Below are positions 23,664-35,419 of a stretch of DNA of 64,000 nucleotides, piece by piece (the first letter of the stretch is position 1; each line of letters starts with the position of its first letter). The translations under genes were made by a program, and so were the position numbers. Origin of the DNA: Apiospora phragmitis (lineage: Eukaryota > Ascomycota > Sordariomycetes > Amphisphaeriales > Apiosporaceae); assembly GCA_038363925.1 (NCBI GenBank), contig JAQQWL010000011.1, positions 186,001 through 250,000 on the forward strand, read 5' to 3'. The notes below the pieces were generated by a model. It was not told the DNA's origin and ran no database searches. It worked only from the letters and a program-made list of their open reading frames with translations.

Positions 23664-25533
23664 CGTTATATATAAGAATTAACGAATAACTTATATTTAA
23701 AGGTGAATTATAAATGTATTTAAATTTAGTTCATCTACGTATTATAACACCTTAGTGTTTAGTATTAAATTATAATGTGTTAAACTCTTAATAAAAGAGC
23801 ACTAATAAAAGTAGGTAATAAATGTATTAAAATATACGGATTTTTATATATATTATACTTATAATAGAATTAAGTAACTAGCTATTATTTTAATAATAAA
23901 ATATTAATAAAAGTATTTATTTTATATAGCTCTTATACCCCTAGTTTAAGTATTATATAAATAATAAATATAGCTTTTATTATAAGTAATTATAAGTTAT
24001 TAACTATTAGTATCTACTTATTTCTTTATATAAGATTAGCTAGTAAGTTAAAGGGGCGGTAAATAAAGCATCATTAATATTATTATTTTATCTCTAGCCT
24101 TTAGTCCCAGCAGCTTTAAAGATTAAGCAAGCTTATAAGAAAACCTCTATATTTATCTTATCTAGTTAATATCCCACCCACTTTAACGTCGGGTCTGTAG
24201 TTTACGCGCGCGCCTCTTTGTAGCTTTTTTTCGCAGTCCTGAGAAGCCCCTCTTAAAATCTAAGATACGCTCTTGCTTGATATCTGCTGCCTTGAGCCAT
24301 GAGTTCTCCTTTTGAGAACGACCTAGTTATTTTTAAGATACTCGCTCTTCTTATTCCGTAACCGCTTATTAATTAGCTCGACGCCGGCGTCGTTGCCCTA
24401 GAAGCTTGCGTCGAAATCTTTAACTATATCTAGGCTAATGTTAATTGTGACTTCCTACGAGTTATTTTTATCCTTAAAGCCTTACTACTTAATAAGGTAC
24501 TAGATAGTCCGACTTTTTTTTTACTTAATAAGTAGTTTTTTAACTTATTAAATATCTTGCTTTATATTAAGTGGCACCGGCGTTCTTATAGTAATATCAA
24601 CTACGTTCACCGATTTTATTTAATTTTTTCTAACGGAGTCTAATATCACGGTATCTTGATTTATACTAGAAACTAAAAGTGTTTTTATTAAGGACGAGTG
24701 CTTAAGGCCGACGGATGGCTCTCCGAGCCGTGGATTAAGCATGCCGGTGAGCAGTACGTCTTCGTAGGGTTCATTAAAAAGCGAGAGCTCTTCGTTACCG
24801 TGGGTAGATAATAATATATTAGGTATTTTTATTAGAGTAGTAATATTAGATATATTATTAAGTGGGAACCTTAATAATAAAAGAAGAGACGTATTAAAAG
24901 AAAGTTTATAGAGGCCGTTATTATCTTTTTACGTATTAATAATTACTCGGCTAAGGGTTTTAAAGGTTTCTAGCTCTTAGCTTTAACTTTTTAAAAAGGT
25001 ATAAGTGTCTATACTCGCAGCTAAGCATGAAGTCGATTTTATAAGCATGCCCGACGGTAATAGTGTTCGACTCTATTATTTAAGTCTTTTATATTTAGGG
25101 TCTATTTTTTTCGACCTTAATAGTGAGCCCTTTAATCTTATACGCATTGTCGAGGTAATAAATTAAATTAAATCGGCTCACGAAAATGAATAAGTATAAG
25201 AGATATAAATATAAAATTAAAACCGAGTTCTTTTAACTTGCGATAAATTCGGATACGTAGCGTGAAATATAACGTTTCTAGGTAAAGAGGTTAAGAAATT
25301 ACCTTATCTTTTAATTCGCCGAGAGTAGGGTATTATAAAGATAAGCTAAGTAATATTCGGCACAGGTAACGGCGTGGCGAAAGGTGACTAAATTATATCG
25401 TAGTAGAAATACTCCGTTATTAAGGTAACGTTAATATTGGTTTTTTTACCCTTATTTATTATTAATTCATAAGTTATATAAGAATTAAAATTCGATAAAA
25501 CTATATTTTTAAGAATAAAAATACCGATTAACA
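23664..25533. other. AT-rich segment with a weak minus-strand coding patch
   Basis: RIP-mutated sequence lies between transposons E and C. Around 24230-24480 the composition improves. The minus strand then reads a protein-like stretch: GFKDKNNS, EVTINISLDIVKDFDASF, GNDAGVELINKRLRNK. I cannot assign it to a family. It may be the other half of the locus that element E interrupted, or an unrelated gene remnant. No RNA gene or terminal repeat was found. Confidence 0.3.
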
Positions 25534-25535
25534 TG

Positions 25536-27304
25536 CCTTATAAGTGAATTAAATATATAAATAAATTAAACACTTTCGCTATATTTTATTTAAATAACCT
25601 TTATATTTAATTTCCTTTATAATATAATATAATCGATACTTAAAAAGAGAAATAAATACTTCTAGCTCTTTAAACGTTTTAAAATAATTTAAAATTAAAT
25701 CTCTAACGTATAGCTTTAATATATAAAGTCTTTTATATAACCCTTCGTAACTAACGGCTCGATCTCTTTATAAAACGCGAAATCTCTATAAACTCTCAAA
25801 AGTTAACGGATTTAAAAAAAGGGCGATTATAAAATATATAATTAACCTAAATTCGCGATCGTTTCTTCTTCGGTTTAATAATATAAAAGATATAGCGAAT
25901 TAACTACTTCGTTAACGCTACGCGAAACGCGTTAATATTAATTAAACTTCGAACTTCGTATAATAATAATTAGACCTCTGAACGCGTTTTAATCGAAAAA
26001 TCGATTATTAAAAAGTCTTTTATAGAGATCCCGATACGTATTATACATAATTTACTTTCGTATAGAATATAATTAATAAATATTTAATTTAAAATAAAAA
26101 TATTTATAACTTCGATAAAACCGGCTTTTTTATAAATTAAATCTCGTTCGAAATAATCGTTATAACTTTCGATTAATATAGGAAGCTTAAAATAATTTAA
26201 TAAAAGAACCGGGAATAAATTATAATTATTTAAAATATTAGATTATACGGTTACGCTACCCTTTCGTATATTATATTTATTAAAAAAATATACTTTTTTT
26301 TAACACGAAAATAATTTATTATTAAAGGATTAAATACTTATAAGTATTAAAAACGGCTAAACTATAAACGAGAAAAATAAGGACTAAATTCGATATTTTA
26401 ATAAATATATAAAATCTTATACGAAGAATATTTATCATTTATTAATTTTTAATAACTATAAAAGCTATTATTTAATAACTTTCGAACTTTATTATAAAAA
26501 GAATTCGATTATTATACTTTATATATTTTCTTATTCGTTATATAAACTTTAACCTCTTAATATCGGTTATTTTAATATATTAAAAAAGTCGTATAAAAAA
26601 GAAATCGAGTGCTTTATACAGGCGTATTTTACCTATATCTTAAAAAAAGACTTCTTACCAGCGTTCTTAAAAACGTTTTAAGCGACTTTTATTGTTTTAA
26701 ATATCTAAGGAGGTTTTTAAAAGGTAGGATTTATACCGTATAACCCGGAATATATTATTTTATAATTAAATATAAAGCTACGTACGCCGACGCCTCCGGC
26801 GACCGCTTCCGGCTTATTTATACCTTAAAAATTAAATTACATAATATCAAAATAACTCTCCGATATTAATTTTAAATAAACTTAATTAAATTATATCCCG
26901 GCTCGCTTTATTAAAAACTAAAATAACCGTATTACGAAAAGCGAACAAAATATTTAGCCGGCGCCGCCATATAAAAAAAACGGCTATAAAATAAAAGATT
27001 ACTTTATATATAAACTAAAAAAAAACTTATAATTTTAAAAAATATTAATAAATAGCTATAAAACGAATTGCGTGAAAAGAGTAATCGTATAAAGACATTT
27101 AAAACGCTCTTATAACGCTATAAAATCTACGGAAAGCCCGGGTATAATACTCGTACTTACTAGAATAATATAGAAGTATCTAGAGATAAAAATTCCGATT
27201 AATTTTAAAATATTAAATACGTTATAATAAAACTAATTTATATTTAAGTATATTAATTCTTAAGAAGTATTTCATTTACTTATATATTTAATTTATTTAT
27301 AATG
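25536..27304 (+). mobile_element. Fot1/pogo-like DNA transposon C, RIP-mutated
   Basis: This 1,769-bp element is the same subfamily as A, in opposite orientation (TIR CCTTATAAGTGAATTAAATA at the left, near complement at the right). The plus-strand frame around 26410-26760 reads HLLIFNNYKSYY (Asp of the DDE triad changed to Asn), then YKL-stop-PLNIGYFNILKK, FIQAYFTYILKKDFLPAFLK and GGF...FIPYNPE. This is the Fot1/pogo DDE superfamily transposase. Stops occur where Gln and Trp are expected. The dinucleotide on each side reads TG (25534-25535, 27305-27306) rather than TA. Confidence 0.8.
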
Positions 27305-27578
27305 TGCGTTATAGTTATAAATCTTTTTACTTTTTCGTAACCGGAATTTTAATTTAAAAAAGTAAAAATCTCGATAATAAAATAAACTAGGTTATATATC
27401 CCTTACCTCTTTATTTTTTAACCGTAAAAAGCTATAGGATAGCGGCCGTCGAAAGGCCGTAATACTTCTTAGTATACGACACGATAATTATTTATTCGAA
27501 GTATAATTAAATCGTATAAAGCCGTAACCTAGATAGTATTACGCGGTGTTACTTTATTTAATAAAGAAACGGCGAAAC

Positions 27579-28278
27579 TGTTACGACCTGACCTAAACAG
27601 GCGGCCAAGATCCACCATCCGGCACGGAGCCAGGATAACCCGAGGCGTTTACGAAATCCTATATATAAAGCTAGTCTACGATAACGCCCTACTAATAATA
27701 ATAGCCCTATTATACCGCCATAGAACGTCGATAAGTAATAATACGATAATAGTACACTACGACCAGCCAATTAAGGATAGACCACGGTGGACAGACAGGA
27801 GTAAGCAGACAGGACAAGGCAGATAACAAGGGATGGCCTAAAGTTACGTGCAGATAAAATAAGGGAGCTACCAGATTACAACGCTCCTAATAACCTAGGA
27901 GCGACAAGATCACGACGCTCCTAGTAATCTAGGAGCGACGGGATCACGACGCTCCTAGCGACCTAACTCGGATTAATAAAAAAGAGATTAGATATATAAC
28001 GATAGATATTTCCTATATATTTTATATAAATACTTTTTATTTTAATAATTAATTTAAATATTAATCTTAACTTATTAATAAAATAAATAACTTTAACGAA
28101 ATTATTATAAATACTTTTAAACTTATATATTTTAATTACTTTCGTTTTTATAAATTATTACTTATTATATTAATAAAAGCAACTTTTATCGCATATTTAA
28201 ATACTTTCTTATATTATTAATATAAACCTTAATACGTTTTATTAAGTTTCTTTTAAAACCTAAATAATATTTATTATA
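27579..28278 (+). repeat. 5' LTR of the chromovirus
   Basis: 700 bp long, starting TGTTACGACCTGACC. The outer half (to about 27985) is nearly free of RIP changes compared with the 3' LTR, while the inner half is strongly mutated. It contains tandem hairpin-forming units at 27873-27960 with CGCTCCTAG facing CTAGGAGCG. Confidence 0.93.
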
Positions 28279-28679
28279 TTTTAATTACTTTTATTTTTAC
28301 GAATTATTATTTAAACCTTTAAATAATAATATTATAAGAACTATATTTATATCTAGCCTTAATAACACCGTTTAATAAAGAAAGACTTTTATCGCCACCC
28401 CTAGTACCTCCTAACGAAACCTTATTATAAATATTAATAATAACGATAATAATAACGAGCTTATATAATAAATATTAATTAAACGAATTAAAGAACTCGA
28501 ATAAAAAAGTACTAATTATTAATATTATTACGTTAAGCTTAAAAAAGAGCGTAACGAGCTCTTAATTAAAAGCATTTTAAAATAAATACTTTATAATATT
28601 AATAAGCTACGAGAAAAGGTGCGTTTCTTTTATATAATTATTAATATTATTTAAACCTTTATTATATTAAAAAAGGGTA

Positions 28680-31600
28680 TAAAGATTAATACGTTAACCC
28701 TTTTTAACGAAATAAACGGAAACCTCCGAAATTTCTTTATTTAAGTTAAAACTTATTAATAATTTTATAAAAAAACGTTTTAAAACGTTATTTAATAAGT
28801 TATTCACGCCGCCTTGTTCTTTAAAAATAAAGCACTCGTTTGGTTTAAACCTTACTTAAACGAACTTATAAAAAACGATTAATAAGTTAAACTATACCGT
28901 ATAGAGGTATAGCGTATTTTCGAAAGTTACGACGGCTTCGAACAAGCTTTTAAGTCATTTTTCCAGAACCCCGACGAAAAGCGATAGGCGGAGAAGGAGC
29001 TTAAAACCTTTAAGTAAAAAGGATTAGCCGCTTTTTATACAGCCGAGTTCTGGCGTATTATAACTCGATTAAATTATACCGAAGCTATAAAAATTATAAT
29101 ATATTATTAAAGACTAAAAGACGATATTAAGAACGAATTTAGTCGGCTTAACGCCCCCGATAATTTTTTCTCGTATATAGAGCTCACTATTAAGATCGAT
29201 ACCCGCATATACGAGCGGCGCCGTAAAAAGTAAGGCGGACTTTAGCGATAAACTAATTAAACCTTAATTAATATAAAGCGATTATAATAATATAATTATA
29301 TACCGCTTAAAAATATTATAATATATAACTATTATAATAAATTTATAAACCTCGATATTATTAAATATAATAAATAAAATAAAAAGTTACGTAGCTTTTA
29401 TTATAATTATTAAAAATTAAGATATTACGTTCGAAAATATCGAGTATTAAAAAAGGATTTTTAACGAGTTTTAAAAAAACGATATATTAACGCTATTAAA
29501 ATAAAAAATACTATTATAATAATTATTAAAAATAATAGCGTTATTATTAAATATAATAATTTATCTTAAATAACCTATTATAATAATAAATATACTTCCT
29601 ACTTAGCGGATAAGGAAAATACCGGATAGTTTTTTAAAACCCCGGAAAGCAAGGAGGGCCATAGTTAAAACGTCGCGATAACGCGAAAGGAGCAACCCCT
29701 CCTTTATAACGAAAATAATAATTTAATAAATAATATTATAAACTAATTAAAATAATTAATAAATTACGAATATTTAATAAATATATTAATAAACGAGCTA
29801 GTAAACGAGATCGCTAAATTTAAAAACTTTAAAATTAATAAGTAGTTAGCTATCCTTAATATTTTTTACCCTAACTTAAAACACCTACGCTAAATACTTA
29901 TTACGGCCGGTTTTAATTAAAAAATTTATAATAACTACGTAATAAAAAACGACTTATAAATCTCTTTTATATACGAAAAATACTTCACGCTTTTATAAAT
30001 CTCGTATATATATAACGTTTATATAAAACACCTTACGAAAAAGCTCAAGTACGAATAATTTCCTCGAAAAATCGGTAAATAACCTATTATATAACTATAC
30101 CCGGATTATATTATTAAAAAAATTTAAATATTAATCCTAAACAAATAACGCGTATACTTATTAATATAAAAAAACCTATAATAATTATAATAATATTATT
30201 TAAAAAAACGAAATTAAAGGGAGTATTTCGAGAATTAATAATTTAAATATACTTAAAAAAATCGCGAGCTTATAAATATTTAAAAAAAAACGTTTAATAC
30301 TTCTAAAACGTATAGGTATATACCTAATAAAAAAACCCTTTTAATATACTAAAAAACTTATAAAACGCTTATAAATTATTATAAACTTAATAAACCTTTA
30401 AATTATTAAAAAAACCCGAACTTTAAGTATTAAAAATAATATTTCATATAAGGAAGAATATAGAAACACCCTCATCGGCATACCGAAAAGCGCCTTATAA
30501 AAAACGGAGAAAATAATAGCGATAATACGAGGATCGATCGTAAAGAATTATTAATTACCTATAAGAGTAGCGTTCGGGAAATAGACGCCGCTTATTATAA
30601 AAGGACGATAATAAGCGGACTAAAACAGGTCCTTATGCTAAATAATGGATAATCGAGCTATTTATAAATATATTATATTAATATTAAATATAAAAAAAGT
30701 CTATATTAAGGCGCTACTCGATAGCGGAGTATAAAAAAACTATATTTCACCACGAATCGTTAACTGCCTTAAATTTAAATAATAAGAAAAAAACGCCGTA
30801 TACTAACTTAAAACCGTCGATAAAGGATTTATAACTTATAACGATAAAGAAGTATAAAAAGAAATCGCGAACTTTTTAATCGATATCGGAGGACGCTATA
30901 AACGAATTACGTATAATATTACGGACGTTATAAGATATAATATAATTTTAAAAATATCCTAATTACGAGTAAATAATTCTAAAATTAATTAAAAAATAAG
31001 TTAATTTTAATAAAATATATTAAAAAAAGGTTTAATTAATAAATAACGGTTTAAAAAACGACCCCCTAATAAATTTAAAGTTTTTAAAATATATATTATT
31101 ATTAAAAAACTTAAGCCGAATATTATAATAACTATATTAAAAAAGTATTAATAATTCGAAGTATTTTTTAATAAAAAACTAGAAATGAGCTTACCGTTTT
31201 ATATATAATAAAATTATAAAATACCTTTTAAAAATAGGAAAGAACCCCTATTTATACTTATATATAAACTTAACCAGGAGTACGAACAAGCTTTAAAAAA
31301 ATATATTACGGAAAACCTCGAAAAAAAAGTTATATAACTATTTATATTACTAGTAAGCTTCCTTATCCTCTTCGTTTTAAAAAAAAAATAAAAACGGGAA
31401 ACCTAAGTAATATATATATATCAATTATTAAAAACTTAATAAAATCACTATTAAAAACCGATACCCCTTATTTTTAATTAGCGATTTATAAAATAAATTA
31501 TTATACGTTAAAATCTTTATAATATTCGACCTCCTTAACACGTATAACTTAATTTGAATTAAAAAAGAAAAAGAATAGAAAACCGCGTTCCGAATTAAGT

Positions 31601-34056
31601 ACGGCTATTTCGAGTATTAAACTATACCTTTTAACTTAATTAACGCACTAGCTAATTTCTAATCCATAATTAACCACGTCTTACGAAAATACCTCGACAA
31701 GTTCATCGTAATATATCTCGATAATATCCTTATTTACTCCGAAAACGACAAGTAATACCGAGAGTACGTAAAGCTAATACTCCGGAAGCTATAAAACGCT
31801 AACCTATTAATTAACTTAAAAAAGAGCGAATTCTACTAACGATCCGTCACTTTTATAAAATACGTAATATCCCCGGGCGAAATTCGGATAGAACTTTTAA
31901 AAATCTCAGCAGTTAAAAAGTAGCTTACGCCCACAAGCGCTACGGAAGTCAGATCTTTCTTAAAACTAGCTAATTATTACTAGATTTTCGTCCCCGGATT
32001 CGGCAGGATAGCGACACCCCTAACGAACCTAACAAAGAAGGACGAATTATTCTAATAAATAGAAAAAGAAAATAAAGCCTTTTACGATATTAAGGAATAA
32101 ATCCTTAACGAACCGGTATTTTACGTAATAAACTCGTTTAAACCCTTTAAGGTTAAAACCGATATATCGAATTACGCGATCGAAAAATAACTAAGTTAAC
32201 GAAATAATAACGGGAAATCGCACCTTGTCGCATTCTTTTCGAAAAAGCTTAATAAACCAGAACTTAATTATTAAATCTACGATAAAGAGTTAATAGCTAT
32301 TATTAAAGCTTATAAAGAATAAAAGCATTACCTTAACGAAATAAAAAAACTAGTTAAGGTTTATACTAATTATAAAAACCTTATAACGTTTATTATTATT
32401 AAAGAGTTAAATAAACAATAAATATAATAGTTTAAATTCTTATTAAGATTTAATTTCACTATTATTTATTAAAAAAGTAACGAGAACGGTCGCGCTGACA
32501 TATTAAACCGACGACCGGACTATTAAAAAAATCCCGCCTAAAACGCGGACCATCCTTACCTACGACCAAGACGGTAACCTTATACCGTTAAAATAATTAA
32601 ACGTTACGAACTATATCTAATATAATAACGATTAAGTTACTAAATTCCGATAATTTAACCAAACCCCCGACCCCGCGAACTACCTTAAGAATCACTTCGA
32701 AAACCGCGACGGTCTCGCCTTTTACTAAAACAAGATCTATATCCTTAAGCAGTACCGCGAAGACTTTATCTAAAAATTCTACGAGCACCTTATATACGAA
32801 CACTAAGGAATATTTAAAACTTAAAAAAAGATTACTAAATAATTCGATTATAAAAACCTTAAATTAATTATAACTAAAGTAATTAATAAGTATAACCTCT
32901 ATAATAAAATAAAAGCTACCCGATACCGGCCGTACAAAGAACTATAACTAATCCTATTATTAAACAAAGCATAGAAAACTATTATATTTAATTTTATTAT
33001 TAAACTATTTTTATTAAAAAAACTTTTAATTAAGGTTAATTACGATAATATCTTAATAATTACGAATAAACTCACGAAATATACCTACTTCTTACCGTAT
33101 AAAAAGTCTAACGATACTAACGACTTAATATACACGTCCCTCCGAATAATCGTTAATTAATACGGGCTGCCCGGAATAATTATTTCTAATAAAAACAAAC
33201 TATTCACCGTTAAATTCTAAAAGTTACTTATAATATAACTTATAATTAAATATAAACTATTCACGGCTTACTACCCCTAAACGGATAAATAAACCGAGTA
33301 AATAAACTAAACCTTAAAATAATACCTACGCTACTATATTAATTACGAATAAAATAATTAAGTATAATTATTATTAATAACTTAATTTATTTATAATAAC
33401 GCGGATAACGAAACTACATATATATTACCGTTTCGAGTAAACTACGGATATAATCTAGAAATTATTAGAAAACCACTAAAAAGAGAGCTAATACTAATCG
33501 CGACCATTCAAATCGAAAAACTGAAAAAACTCCAGATTACGTTATAATAAGACCTTACCTTCTTCTAATAACGAATAAAGATATATACCGATTAGACCAG
33601 GTTAAAGGGACTAATTTTAAAAAAGGAGAAAAAGTATATCTTTTATAACGAAATATTAAAACTAAGCGATTAAATAATAAATTAAATTTTAAAAAGATCG
33701 GACTATTTAAAATTATAAAAGTTATTTTAAAAACTAAATACCGATTATTATTATTTAAAATAATACGGATATACCTTATATTTTATATCTTATTATTTAA
33801 ACTAGCGGCTAAAAGTACCCCGATTAATATATAATTAGAAGTTATAATAAATTAATACGAATACGAAATCGAAAAGATTATTAATAAAAAAAAACTAAAC
33901 GAAAGTATTAATACCTCGTTTAATAAAAAGGTTACCCACTTAAAAATAATACTTAAAAACTTAAGAAATATCTAACGAACGCCGCGGAGGAGCTTCAGGA
34001 GTTCGAACAGCAGGATCAACGGGAGACACCAAAGGACCCAGACCCCCGAAATTAGT
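28680..34056 (+). pseudogene. gag-pol polyprotein of the chromovirus, destroyed by RIP
   Basis: Domains can be read in order despite many stops. Gag has ALFFKNKALVWFKPYLNEL and SYDGFEQAFKSFFQNPDEKR (about 28790-29240). A CCHC zinc knuckle remnant lies near 29390-29440. The aspartic protease motif ALLDSG is at about 30711-30728. Reverse transcriptase shows KFIVIYLDNILIYS (YLDD with the second Asp changed to Asn, about 31700-31745). RNase H shows SHLVAFFSKKLNKPELNY (about 32215-32280). Integrase shows LTKYTYFLPYKKS and YGLPGIIIS (33070-33190). A C-terminal chromodomain begins YEYEIEKI and continues YLV..KGYPLKNNT (33850-33965). Chromodomains target integration to methylated heterochromatin in related elements. 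The last 30 codons (ending TPKDPDPRN, stop at about 34054) are almost unmutated. Confidence 0.9.
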
Positions 34057-34714
34057 TAAACCTAGAAAAGCTTAATCCACGTTAAAAGGAACGCTTATAA
34101 ACTAGAGGTCCCCCACTAAATAACTTTCGTAGCCTTCTAAAGCAAGGAGGATATCGTCCTCTTTATTTAATTCCTCCATATTACGATTAAATAAATTAAT
34201 ACCCCTTTCCTTCACTTTTTAACGAATCTTCCGAATCCGTAATAACCGACCCGCCGCCTTAATAAGTTAAAATTAAAGCTTAACTAATTCCGAATATAGT
34301 AATAAAAGTTTCTCGCTTATAACCTCTTTATTTTTATTTAATTTATATTATTACGTTAAAACTTATTTTAAAAATAAAACTATTAAAAAATTATTATATA
34401 AACGACCACGATTCACGTATTTTTTATAGCGTAAAAAACGATCCGAAATATAATAATTAAACTTCTTATTTTTAAAATAATATAAATAAAATATATCGGC
34501 TAAACGACTATTAAAAGTAATAAAATAATAAAGAAAAGAATACTCGTAAATTTTAATAAAAAACTTTTTAATACAACTTAATACTATAATAAATATATAT
34601 TATAATAAAAATAAAAAAAAGAAACTTACGAAAATCCCGATACGACGAGAGAATAACGAGTATTTATAACGATTAATTATTTTAAAAACAAAATAATAAA
34701 AAGAAAAGAAATAG

Positions 34715-35414
34715 TATTACGACCTGACCTAAACAGGCGGCTAAGATCTATTATCCGGCACGGAGTTAAAATAATTTAAAACGCTTACGAAATCCTATAT
34801 ATAAAACTAGTCTATAATAACGCCTTACTAATAATAATAGCCCTACTATACCGTTATAAAACGTTAATAAGTAATAATATAATAATAATACATTACGACC
34901 AGCTAATTAAAAATAGACCACGGTAAATAAACAGGAGTAAATAAACAGGATAAAATAAATAATAAAGGATAGCCTAAAGTTACGTATAGATAAAATAAAG
35001 GAGCTATTAAATCACGACGCTCTTAATGATCCAGGAGCGACAAGATCACAACGCTCCTAATAATCCAAGAGCGACGGGATCACGACGTTCCCGGCGACCT
35101 AACTCGGATTAGCGAAAGAAGGATTAGATATATAATAATAAATATTTCCTATATATTTTATATAAACACTTTTTACTTTAATAATTAATTTAAATATTAA
35201 TCTTAACTTATTAATAAAGTAAATAACCTTAACGAAACTATTATAAATACCCCTAAGCCTACGCACTTTAATTACCTTCGTTTTTATAAGCTATTACCCA
35301 TTATATCGATAAAAGCGACTTTTATCGCACGTTCAGATACTCTCTCGTATTACTAACATAAACCCCAGTACGTCTTACTAGGTTTCTTTTAGAACCTAGA
35401 TAGCGTTCGTTATA
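34715..35414 (+). repeat. 3' LTR of the chromovirus
   Basis: 700 bp, aligning along its whole length with the 5' LTR; nearly all differences seen by eye are C/T or G/A. Here the inner (5') part is mutated and the outer part (about 34990-35414) is nearly intact, the mirror image of the 5' LTR. The hairpin tandem units recur at about 35005-35095. Confidence 0.93.
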
Positions 35415-35419
35415 GAGAC

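Larger units (their letters stand above)
27579..35414 (+). mobile_element. Ty3/gypsy chromovirus, full length but dead
   Basis: This complete LTR retrotransposon of 7,836 bp has two 700-bp LTRs (27579-28278 and 34715-35414) enclosing a gag-pol region. It is flanked by a 5-bp target-site duplication, GAAAC (27574-27578) and GAGAC (35415-35419), differing by one RIP-type G-to-A change. LTR ends are TG...TA at the 5' copy and TA...TA at the 3' copy, consistent with an original TG...CA. The order gag, protease, reverse transcriptase, RNase H, integrase, chromodomain identifies a Ty3/gypsy chromovirus. Dozens of stops make it inactive. Confidence 0.93.
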
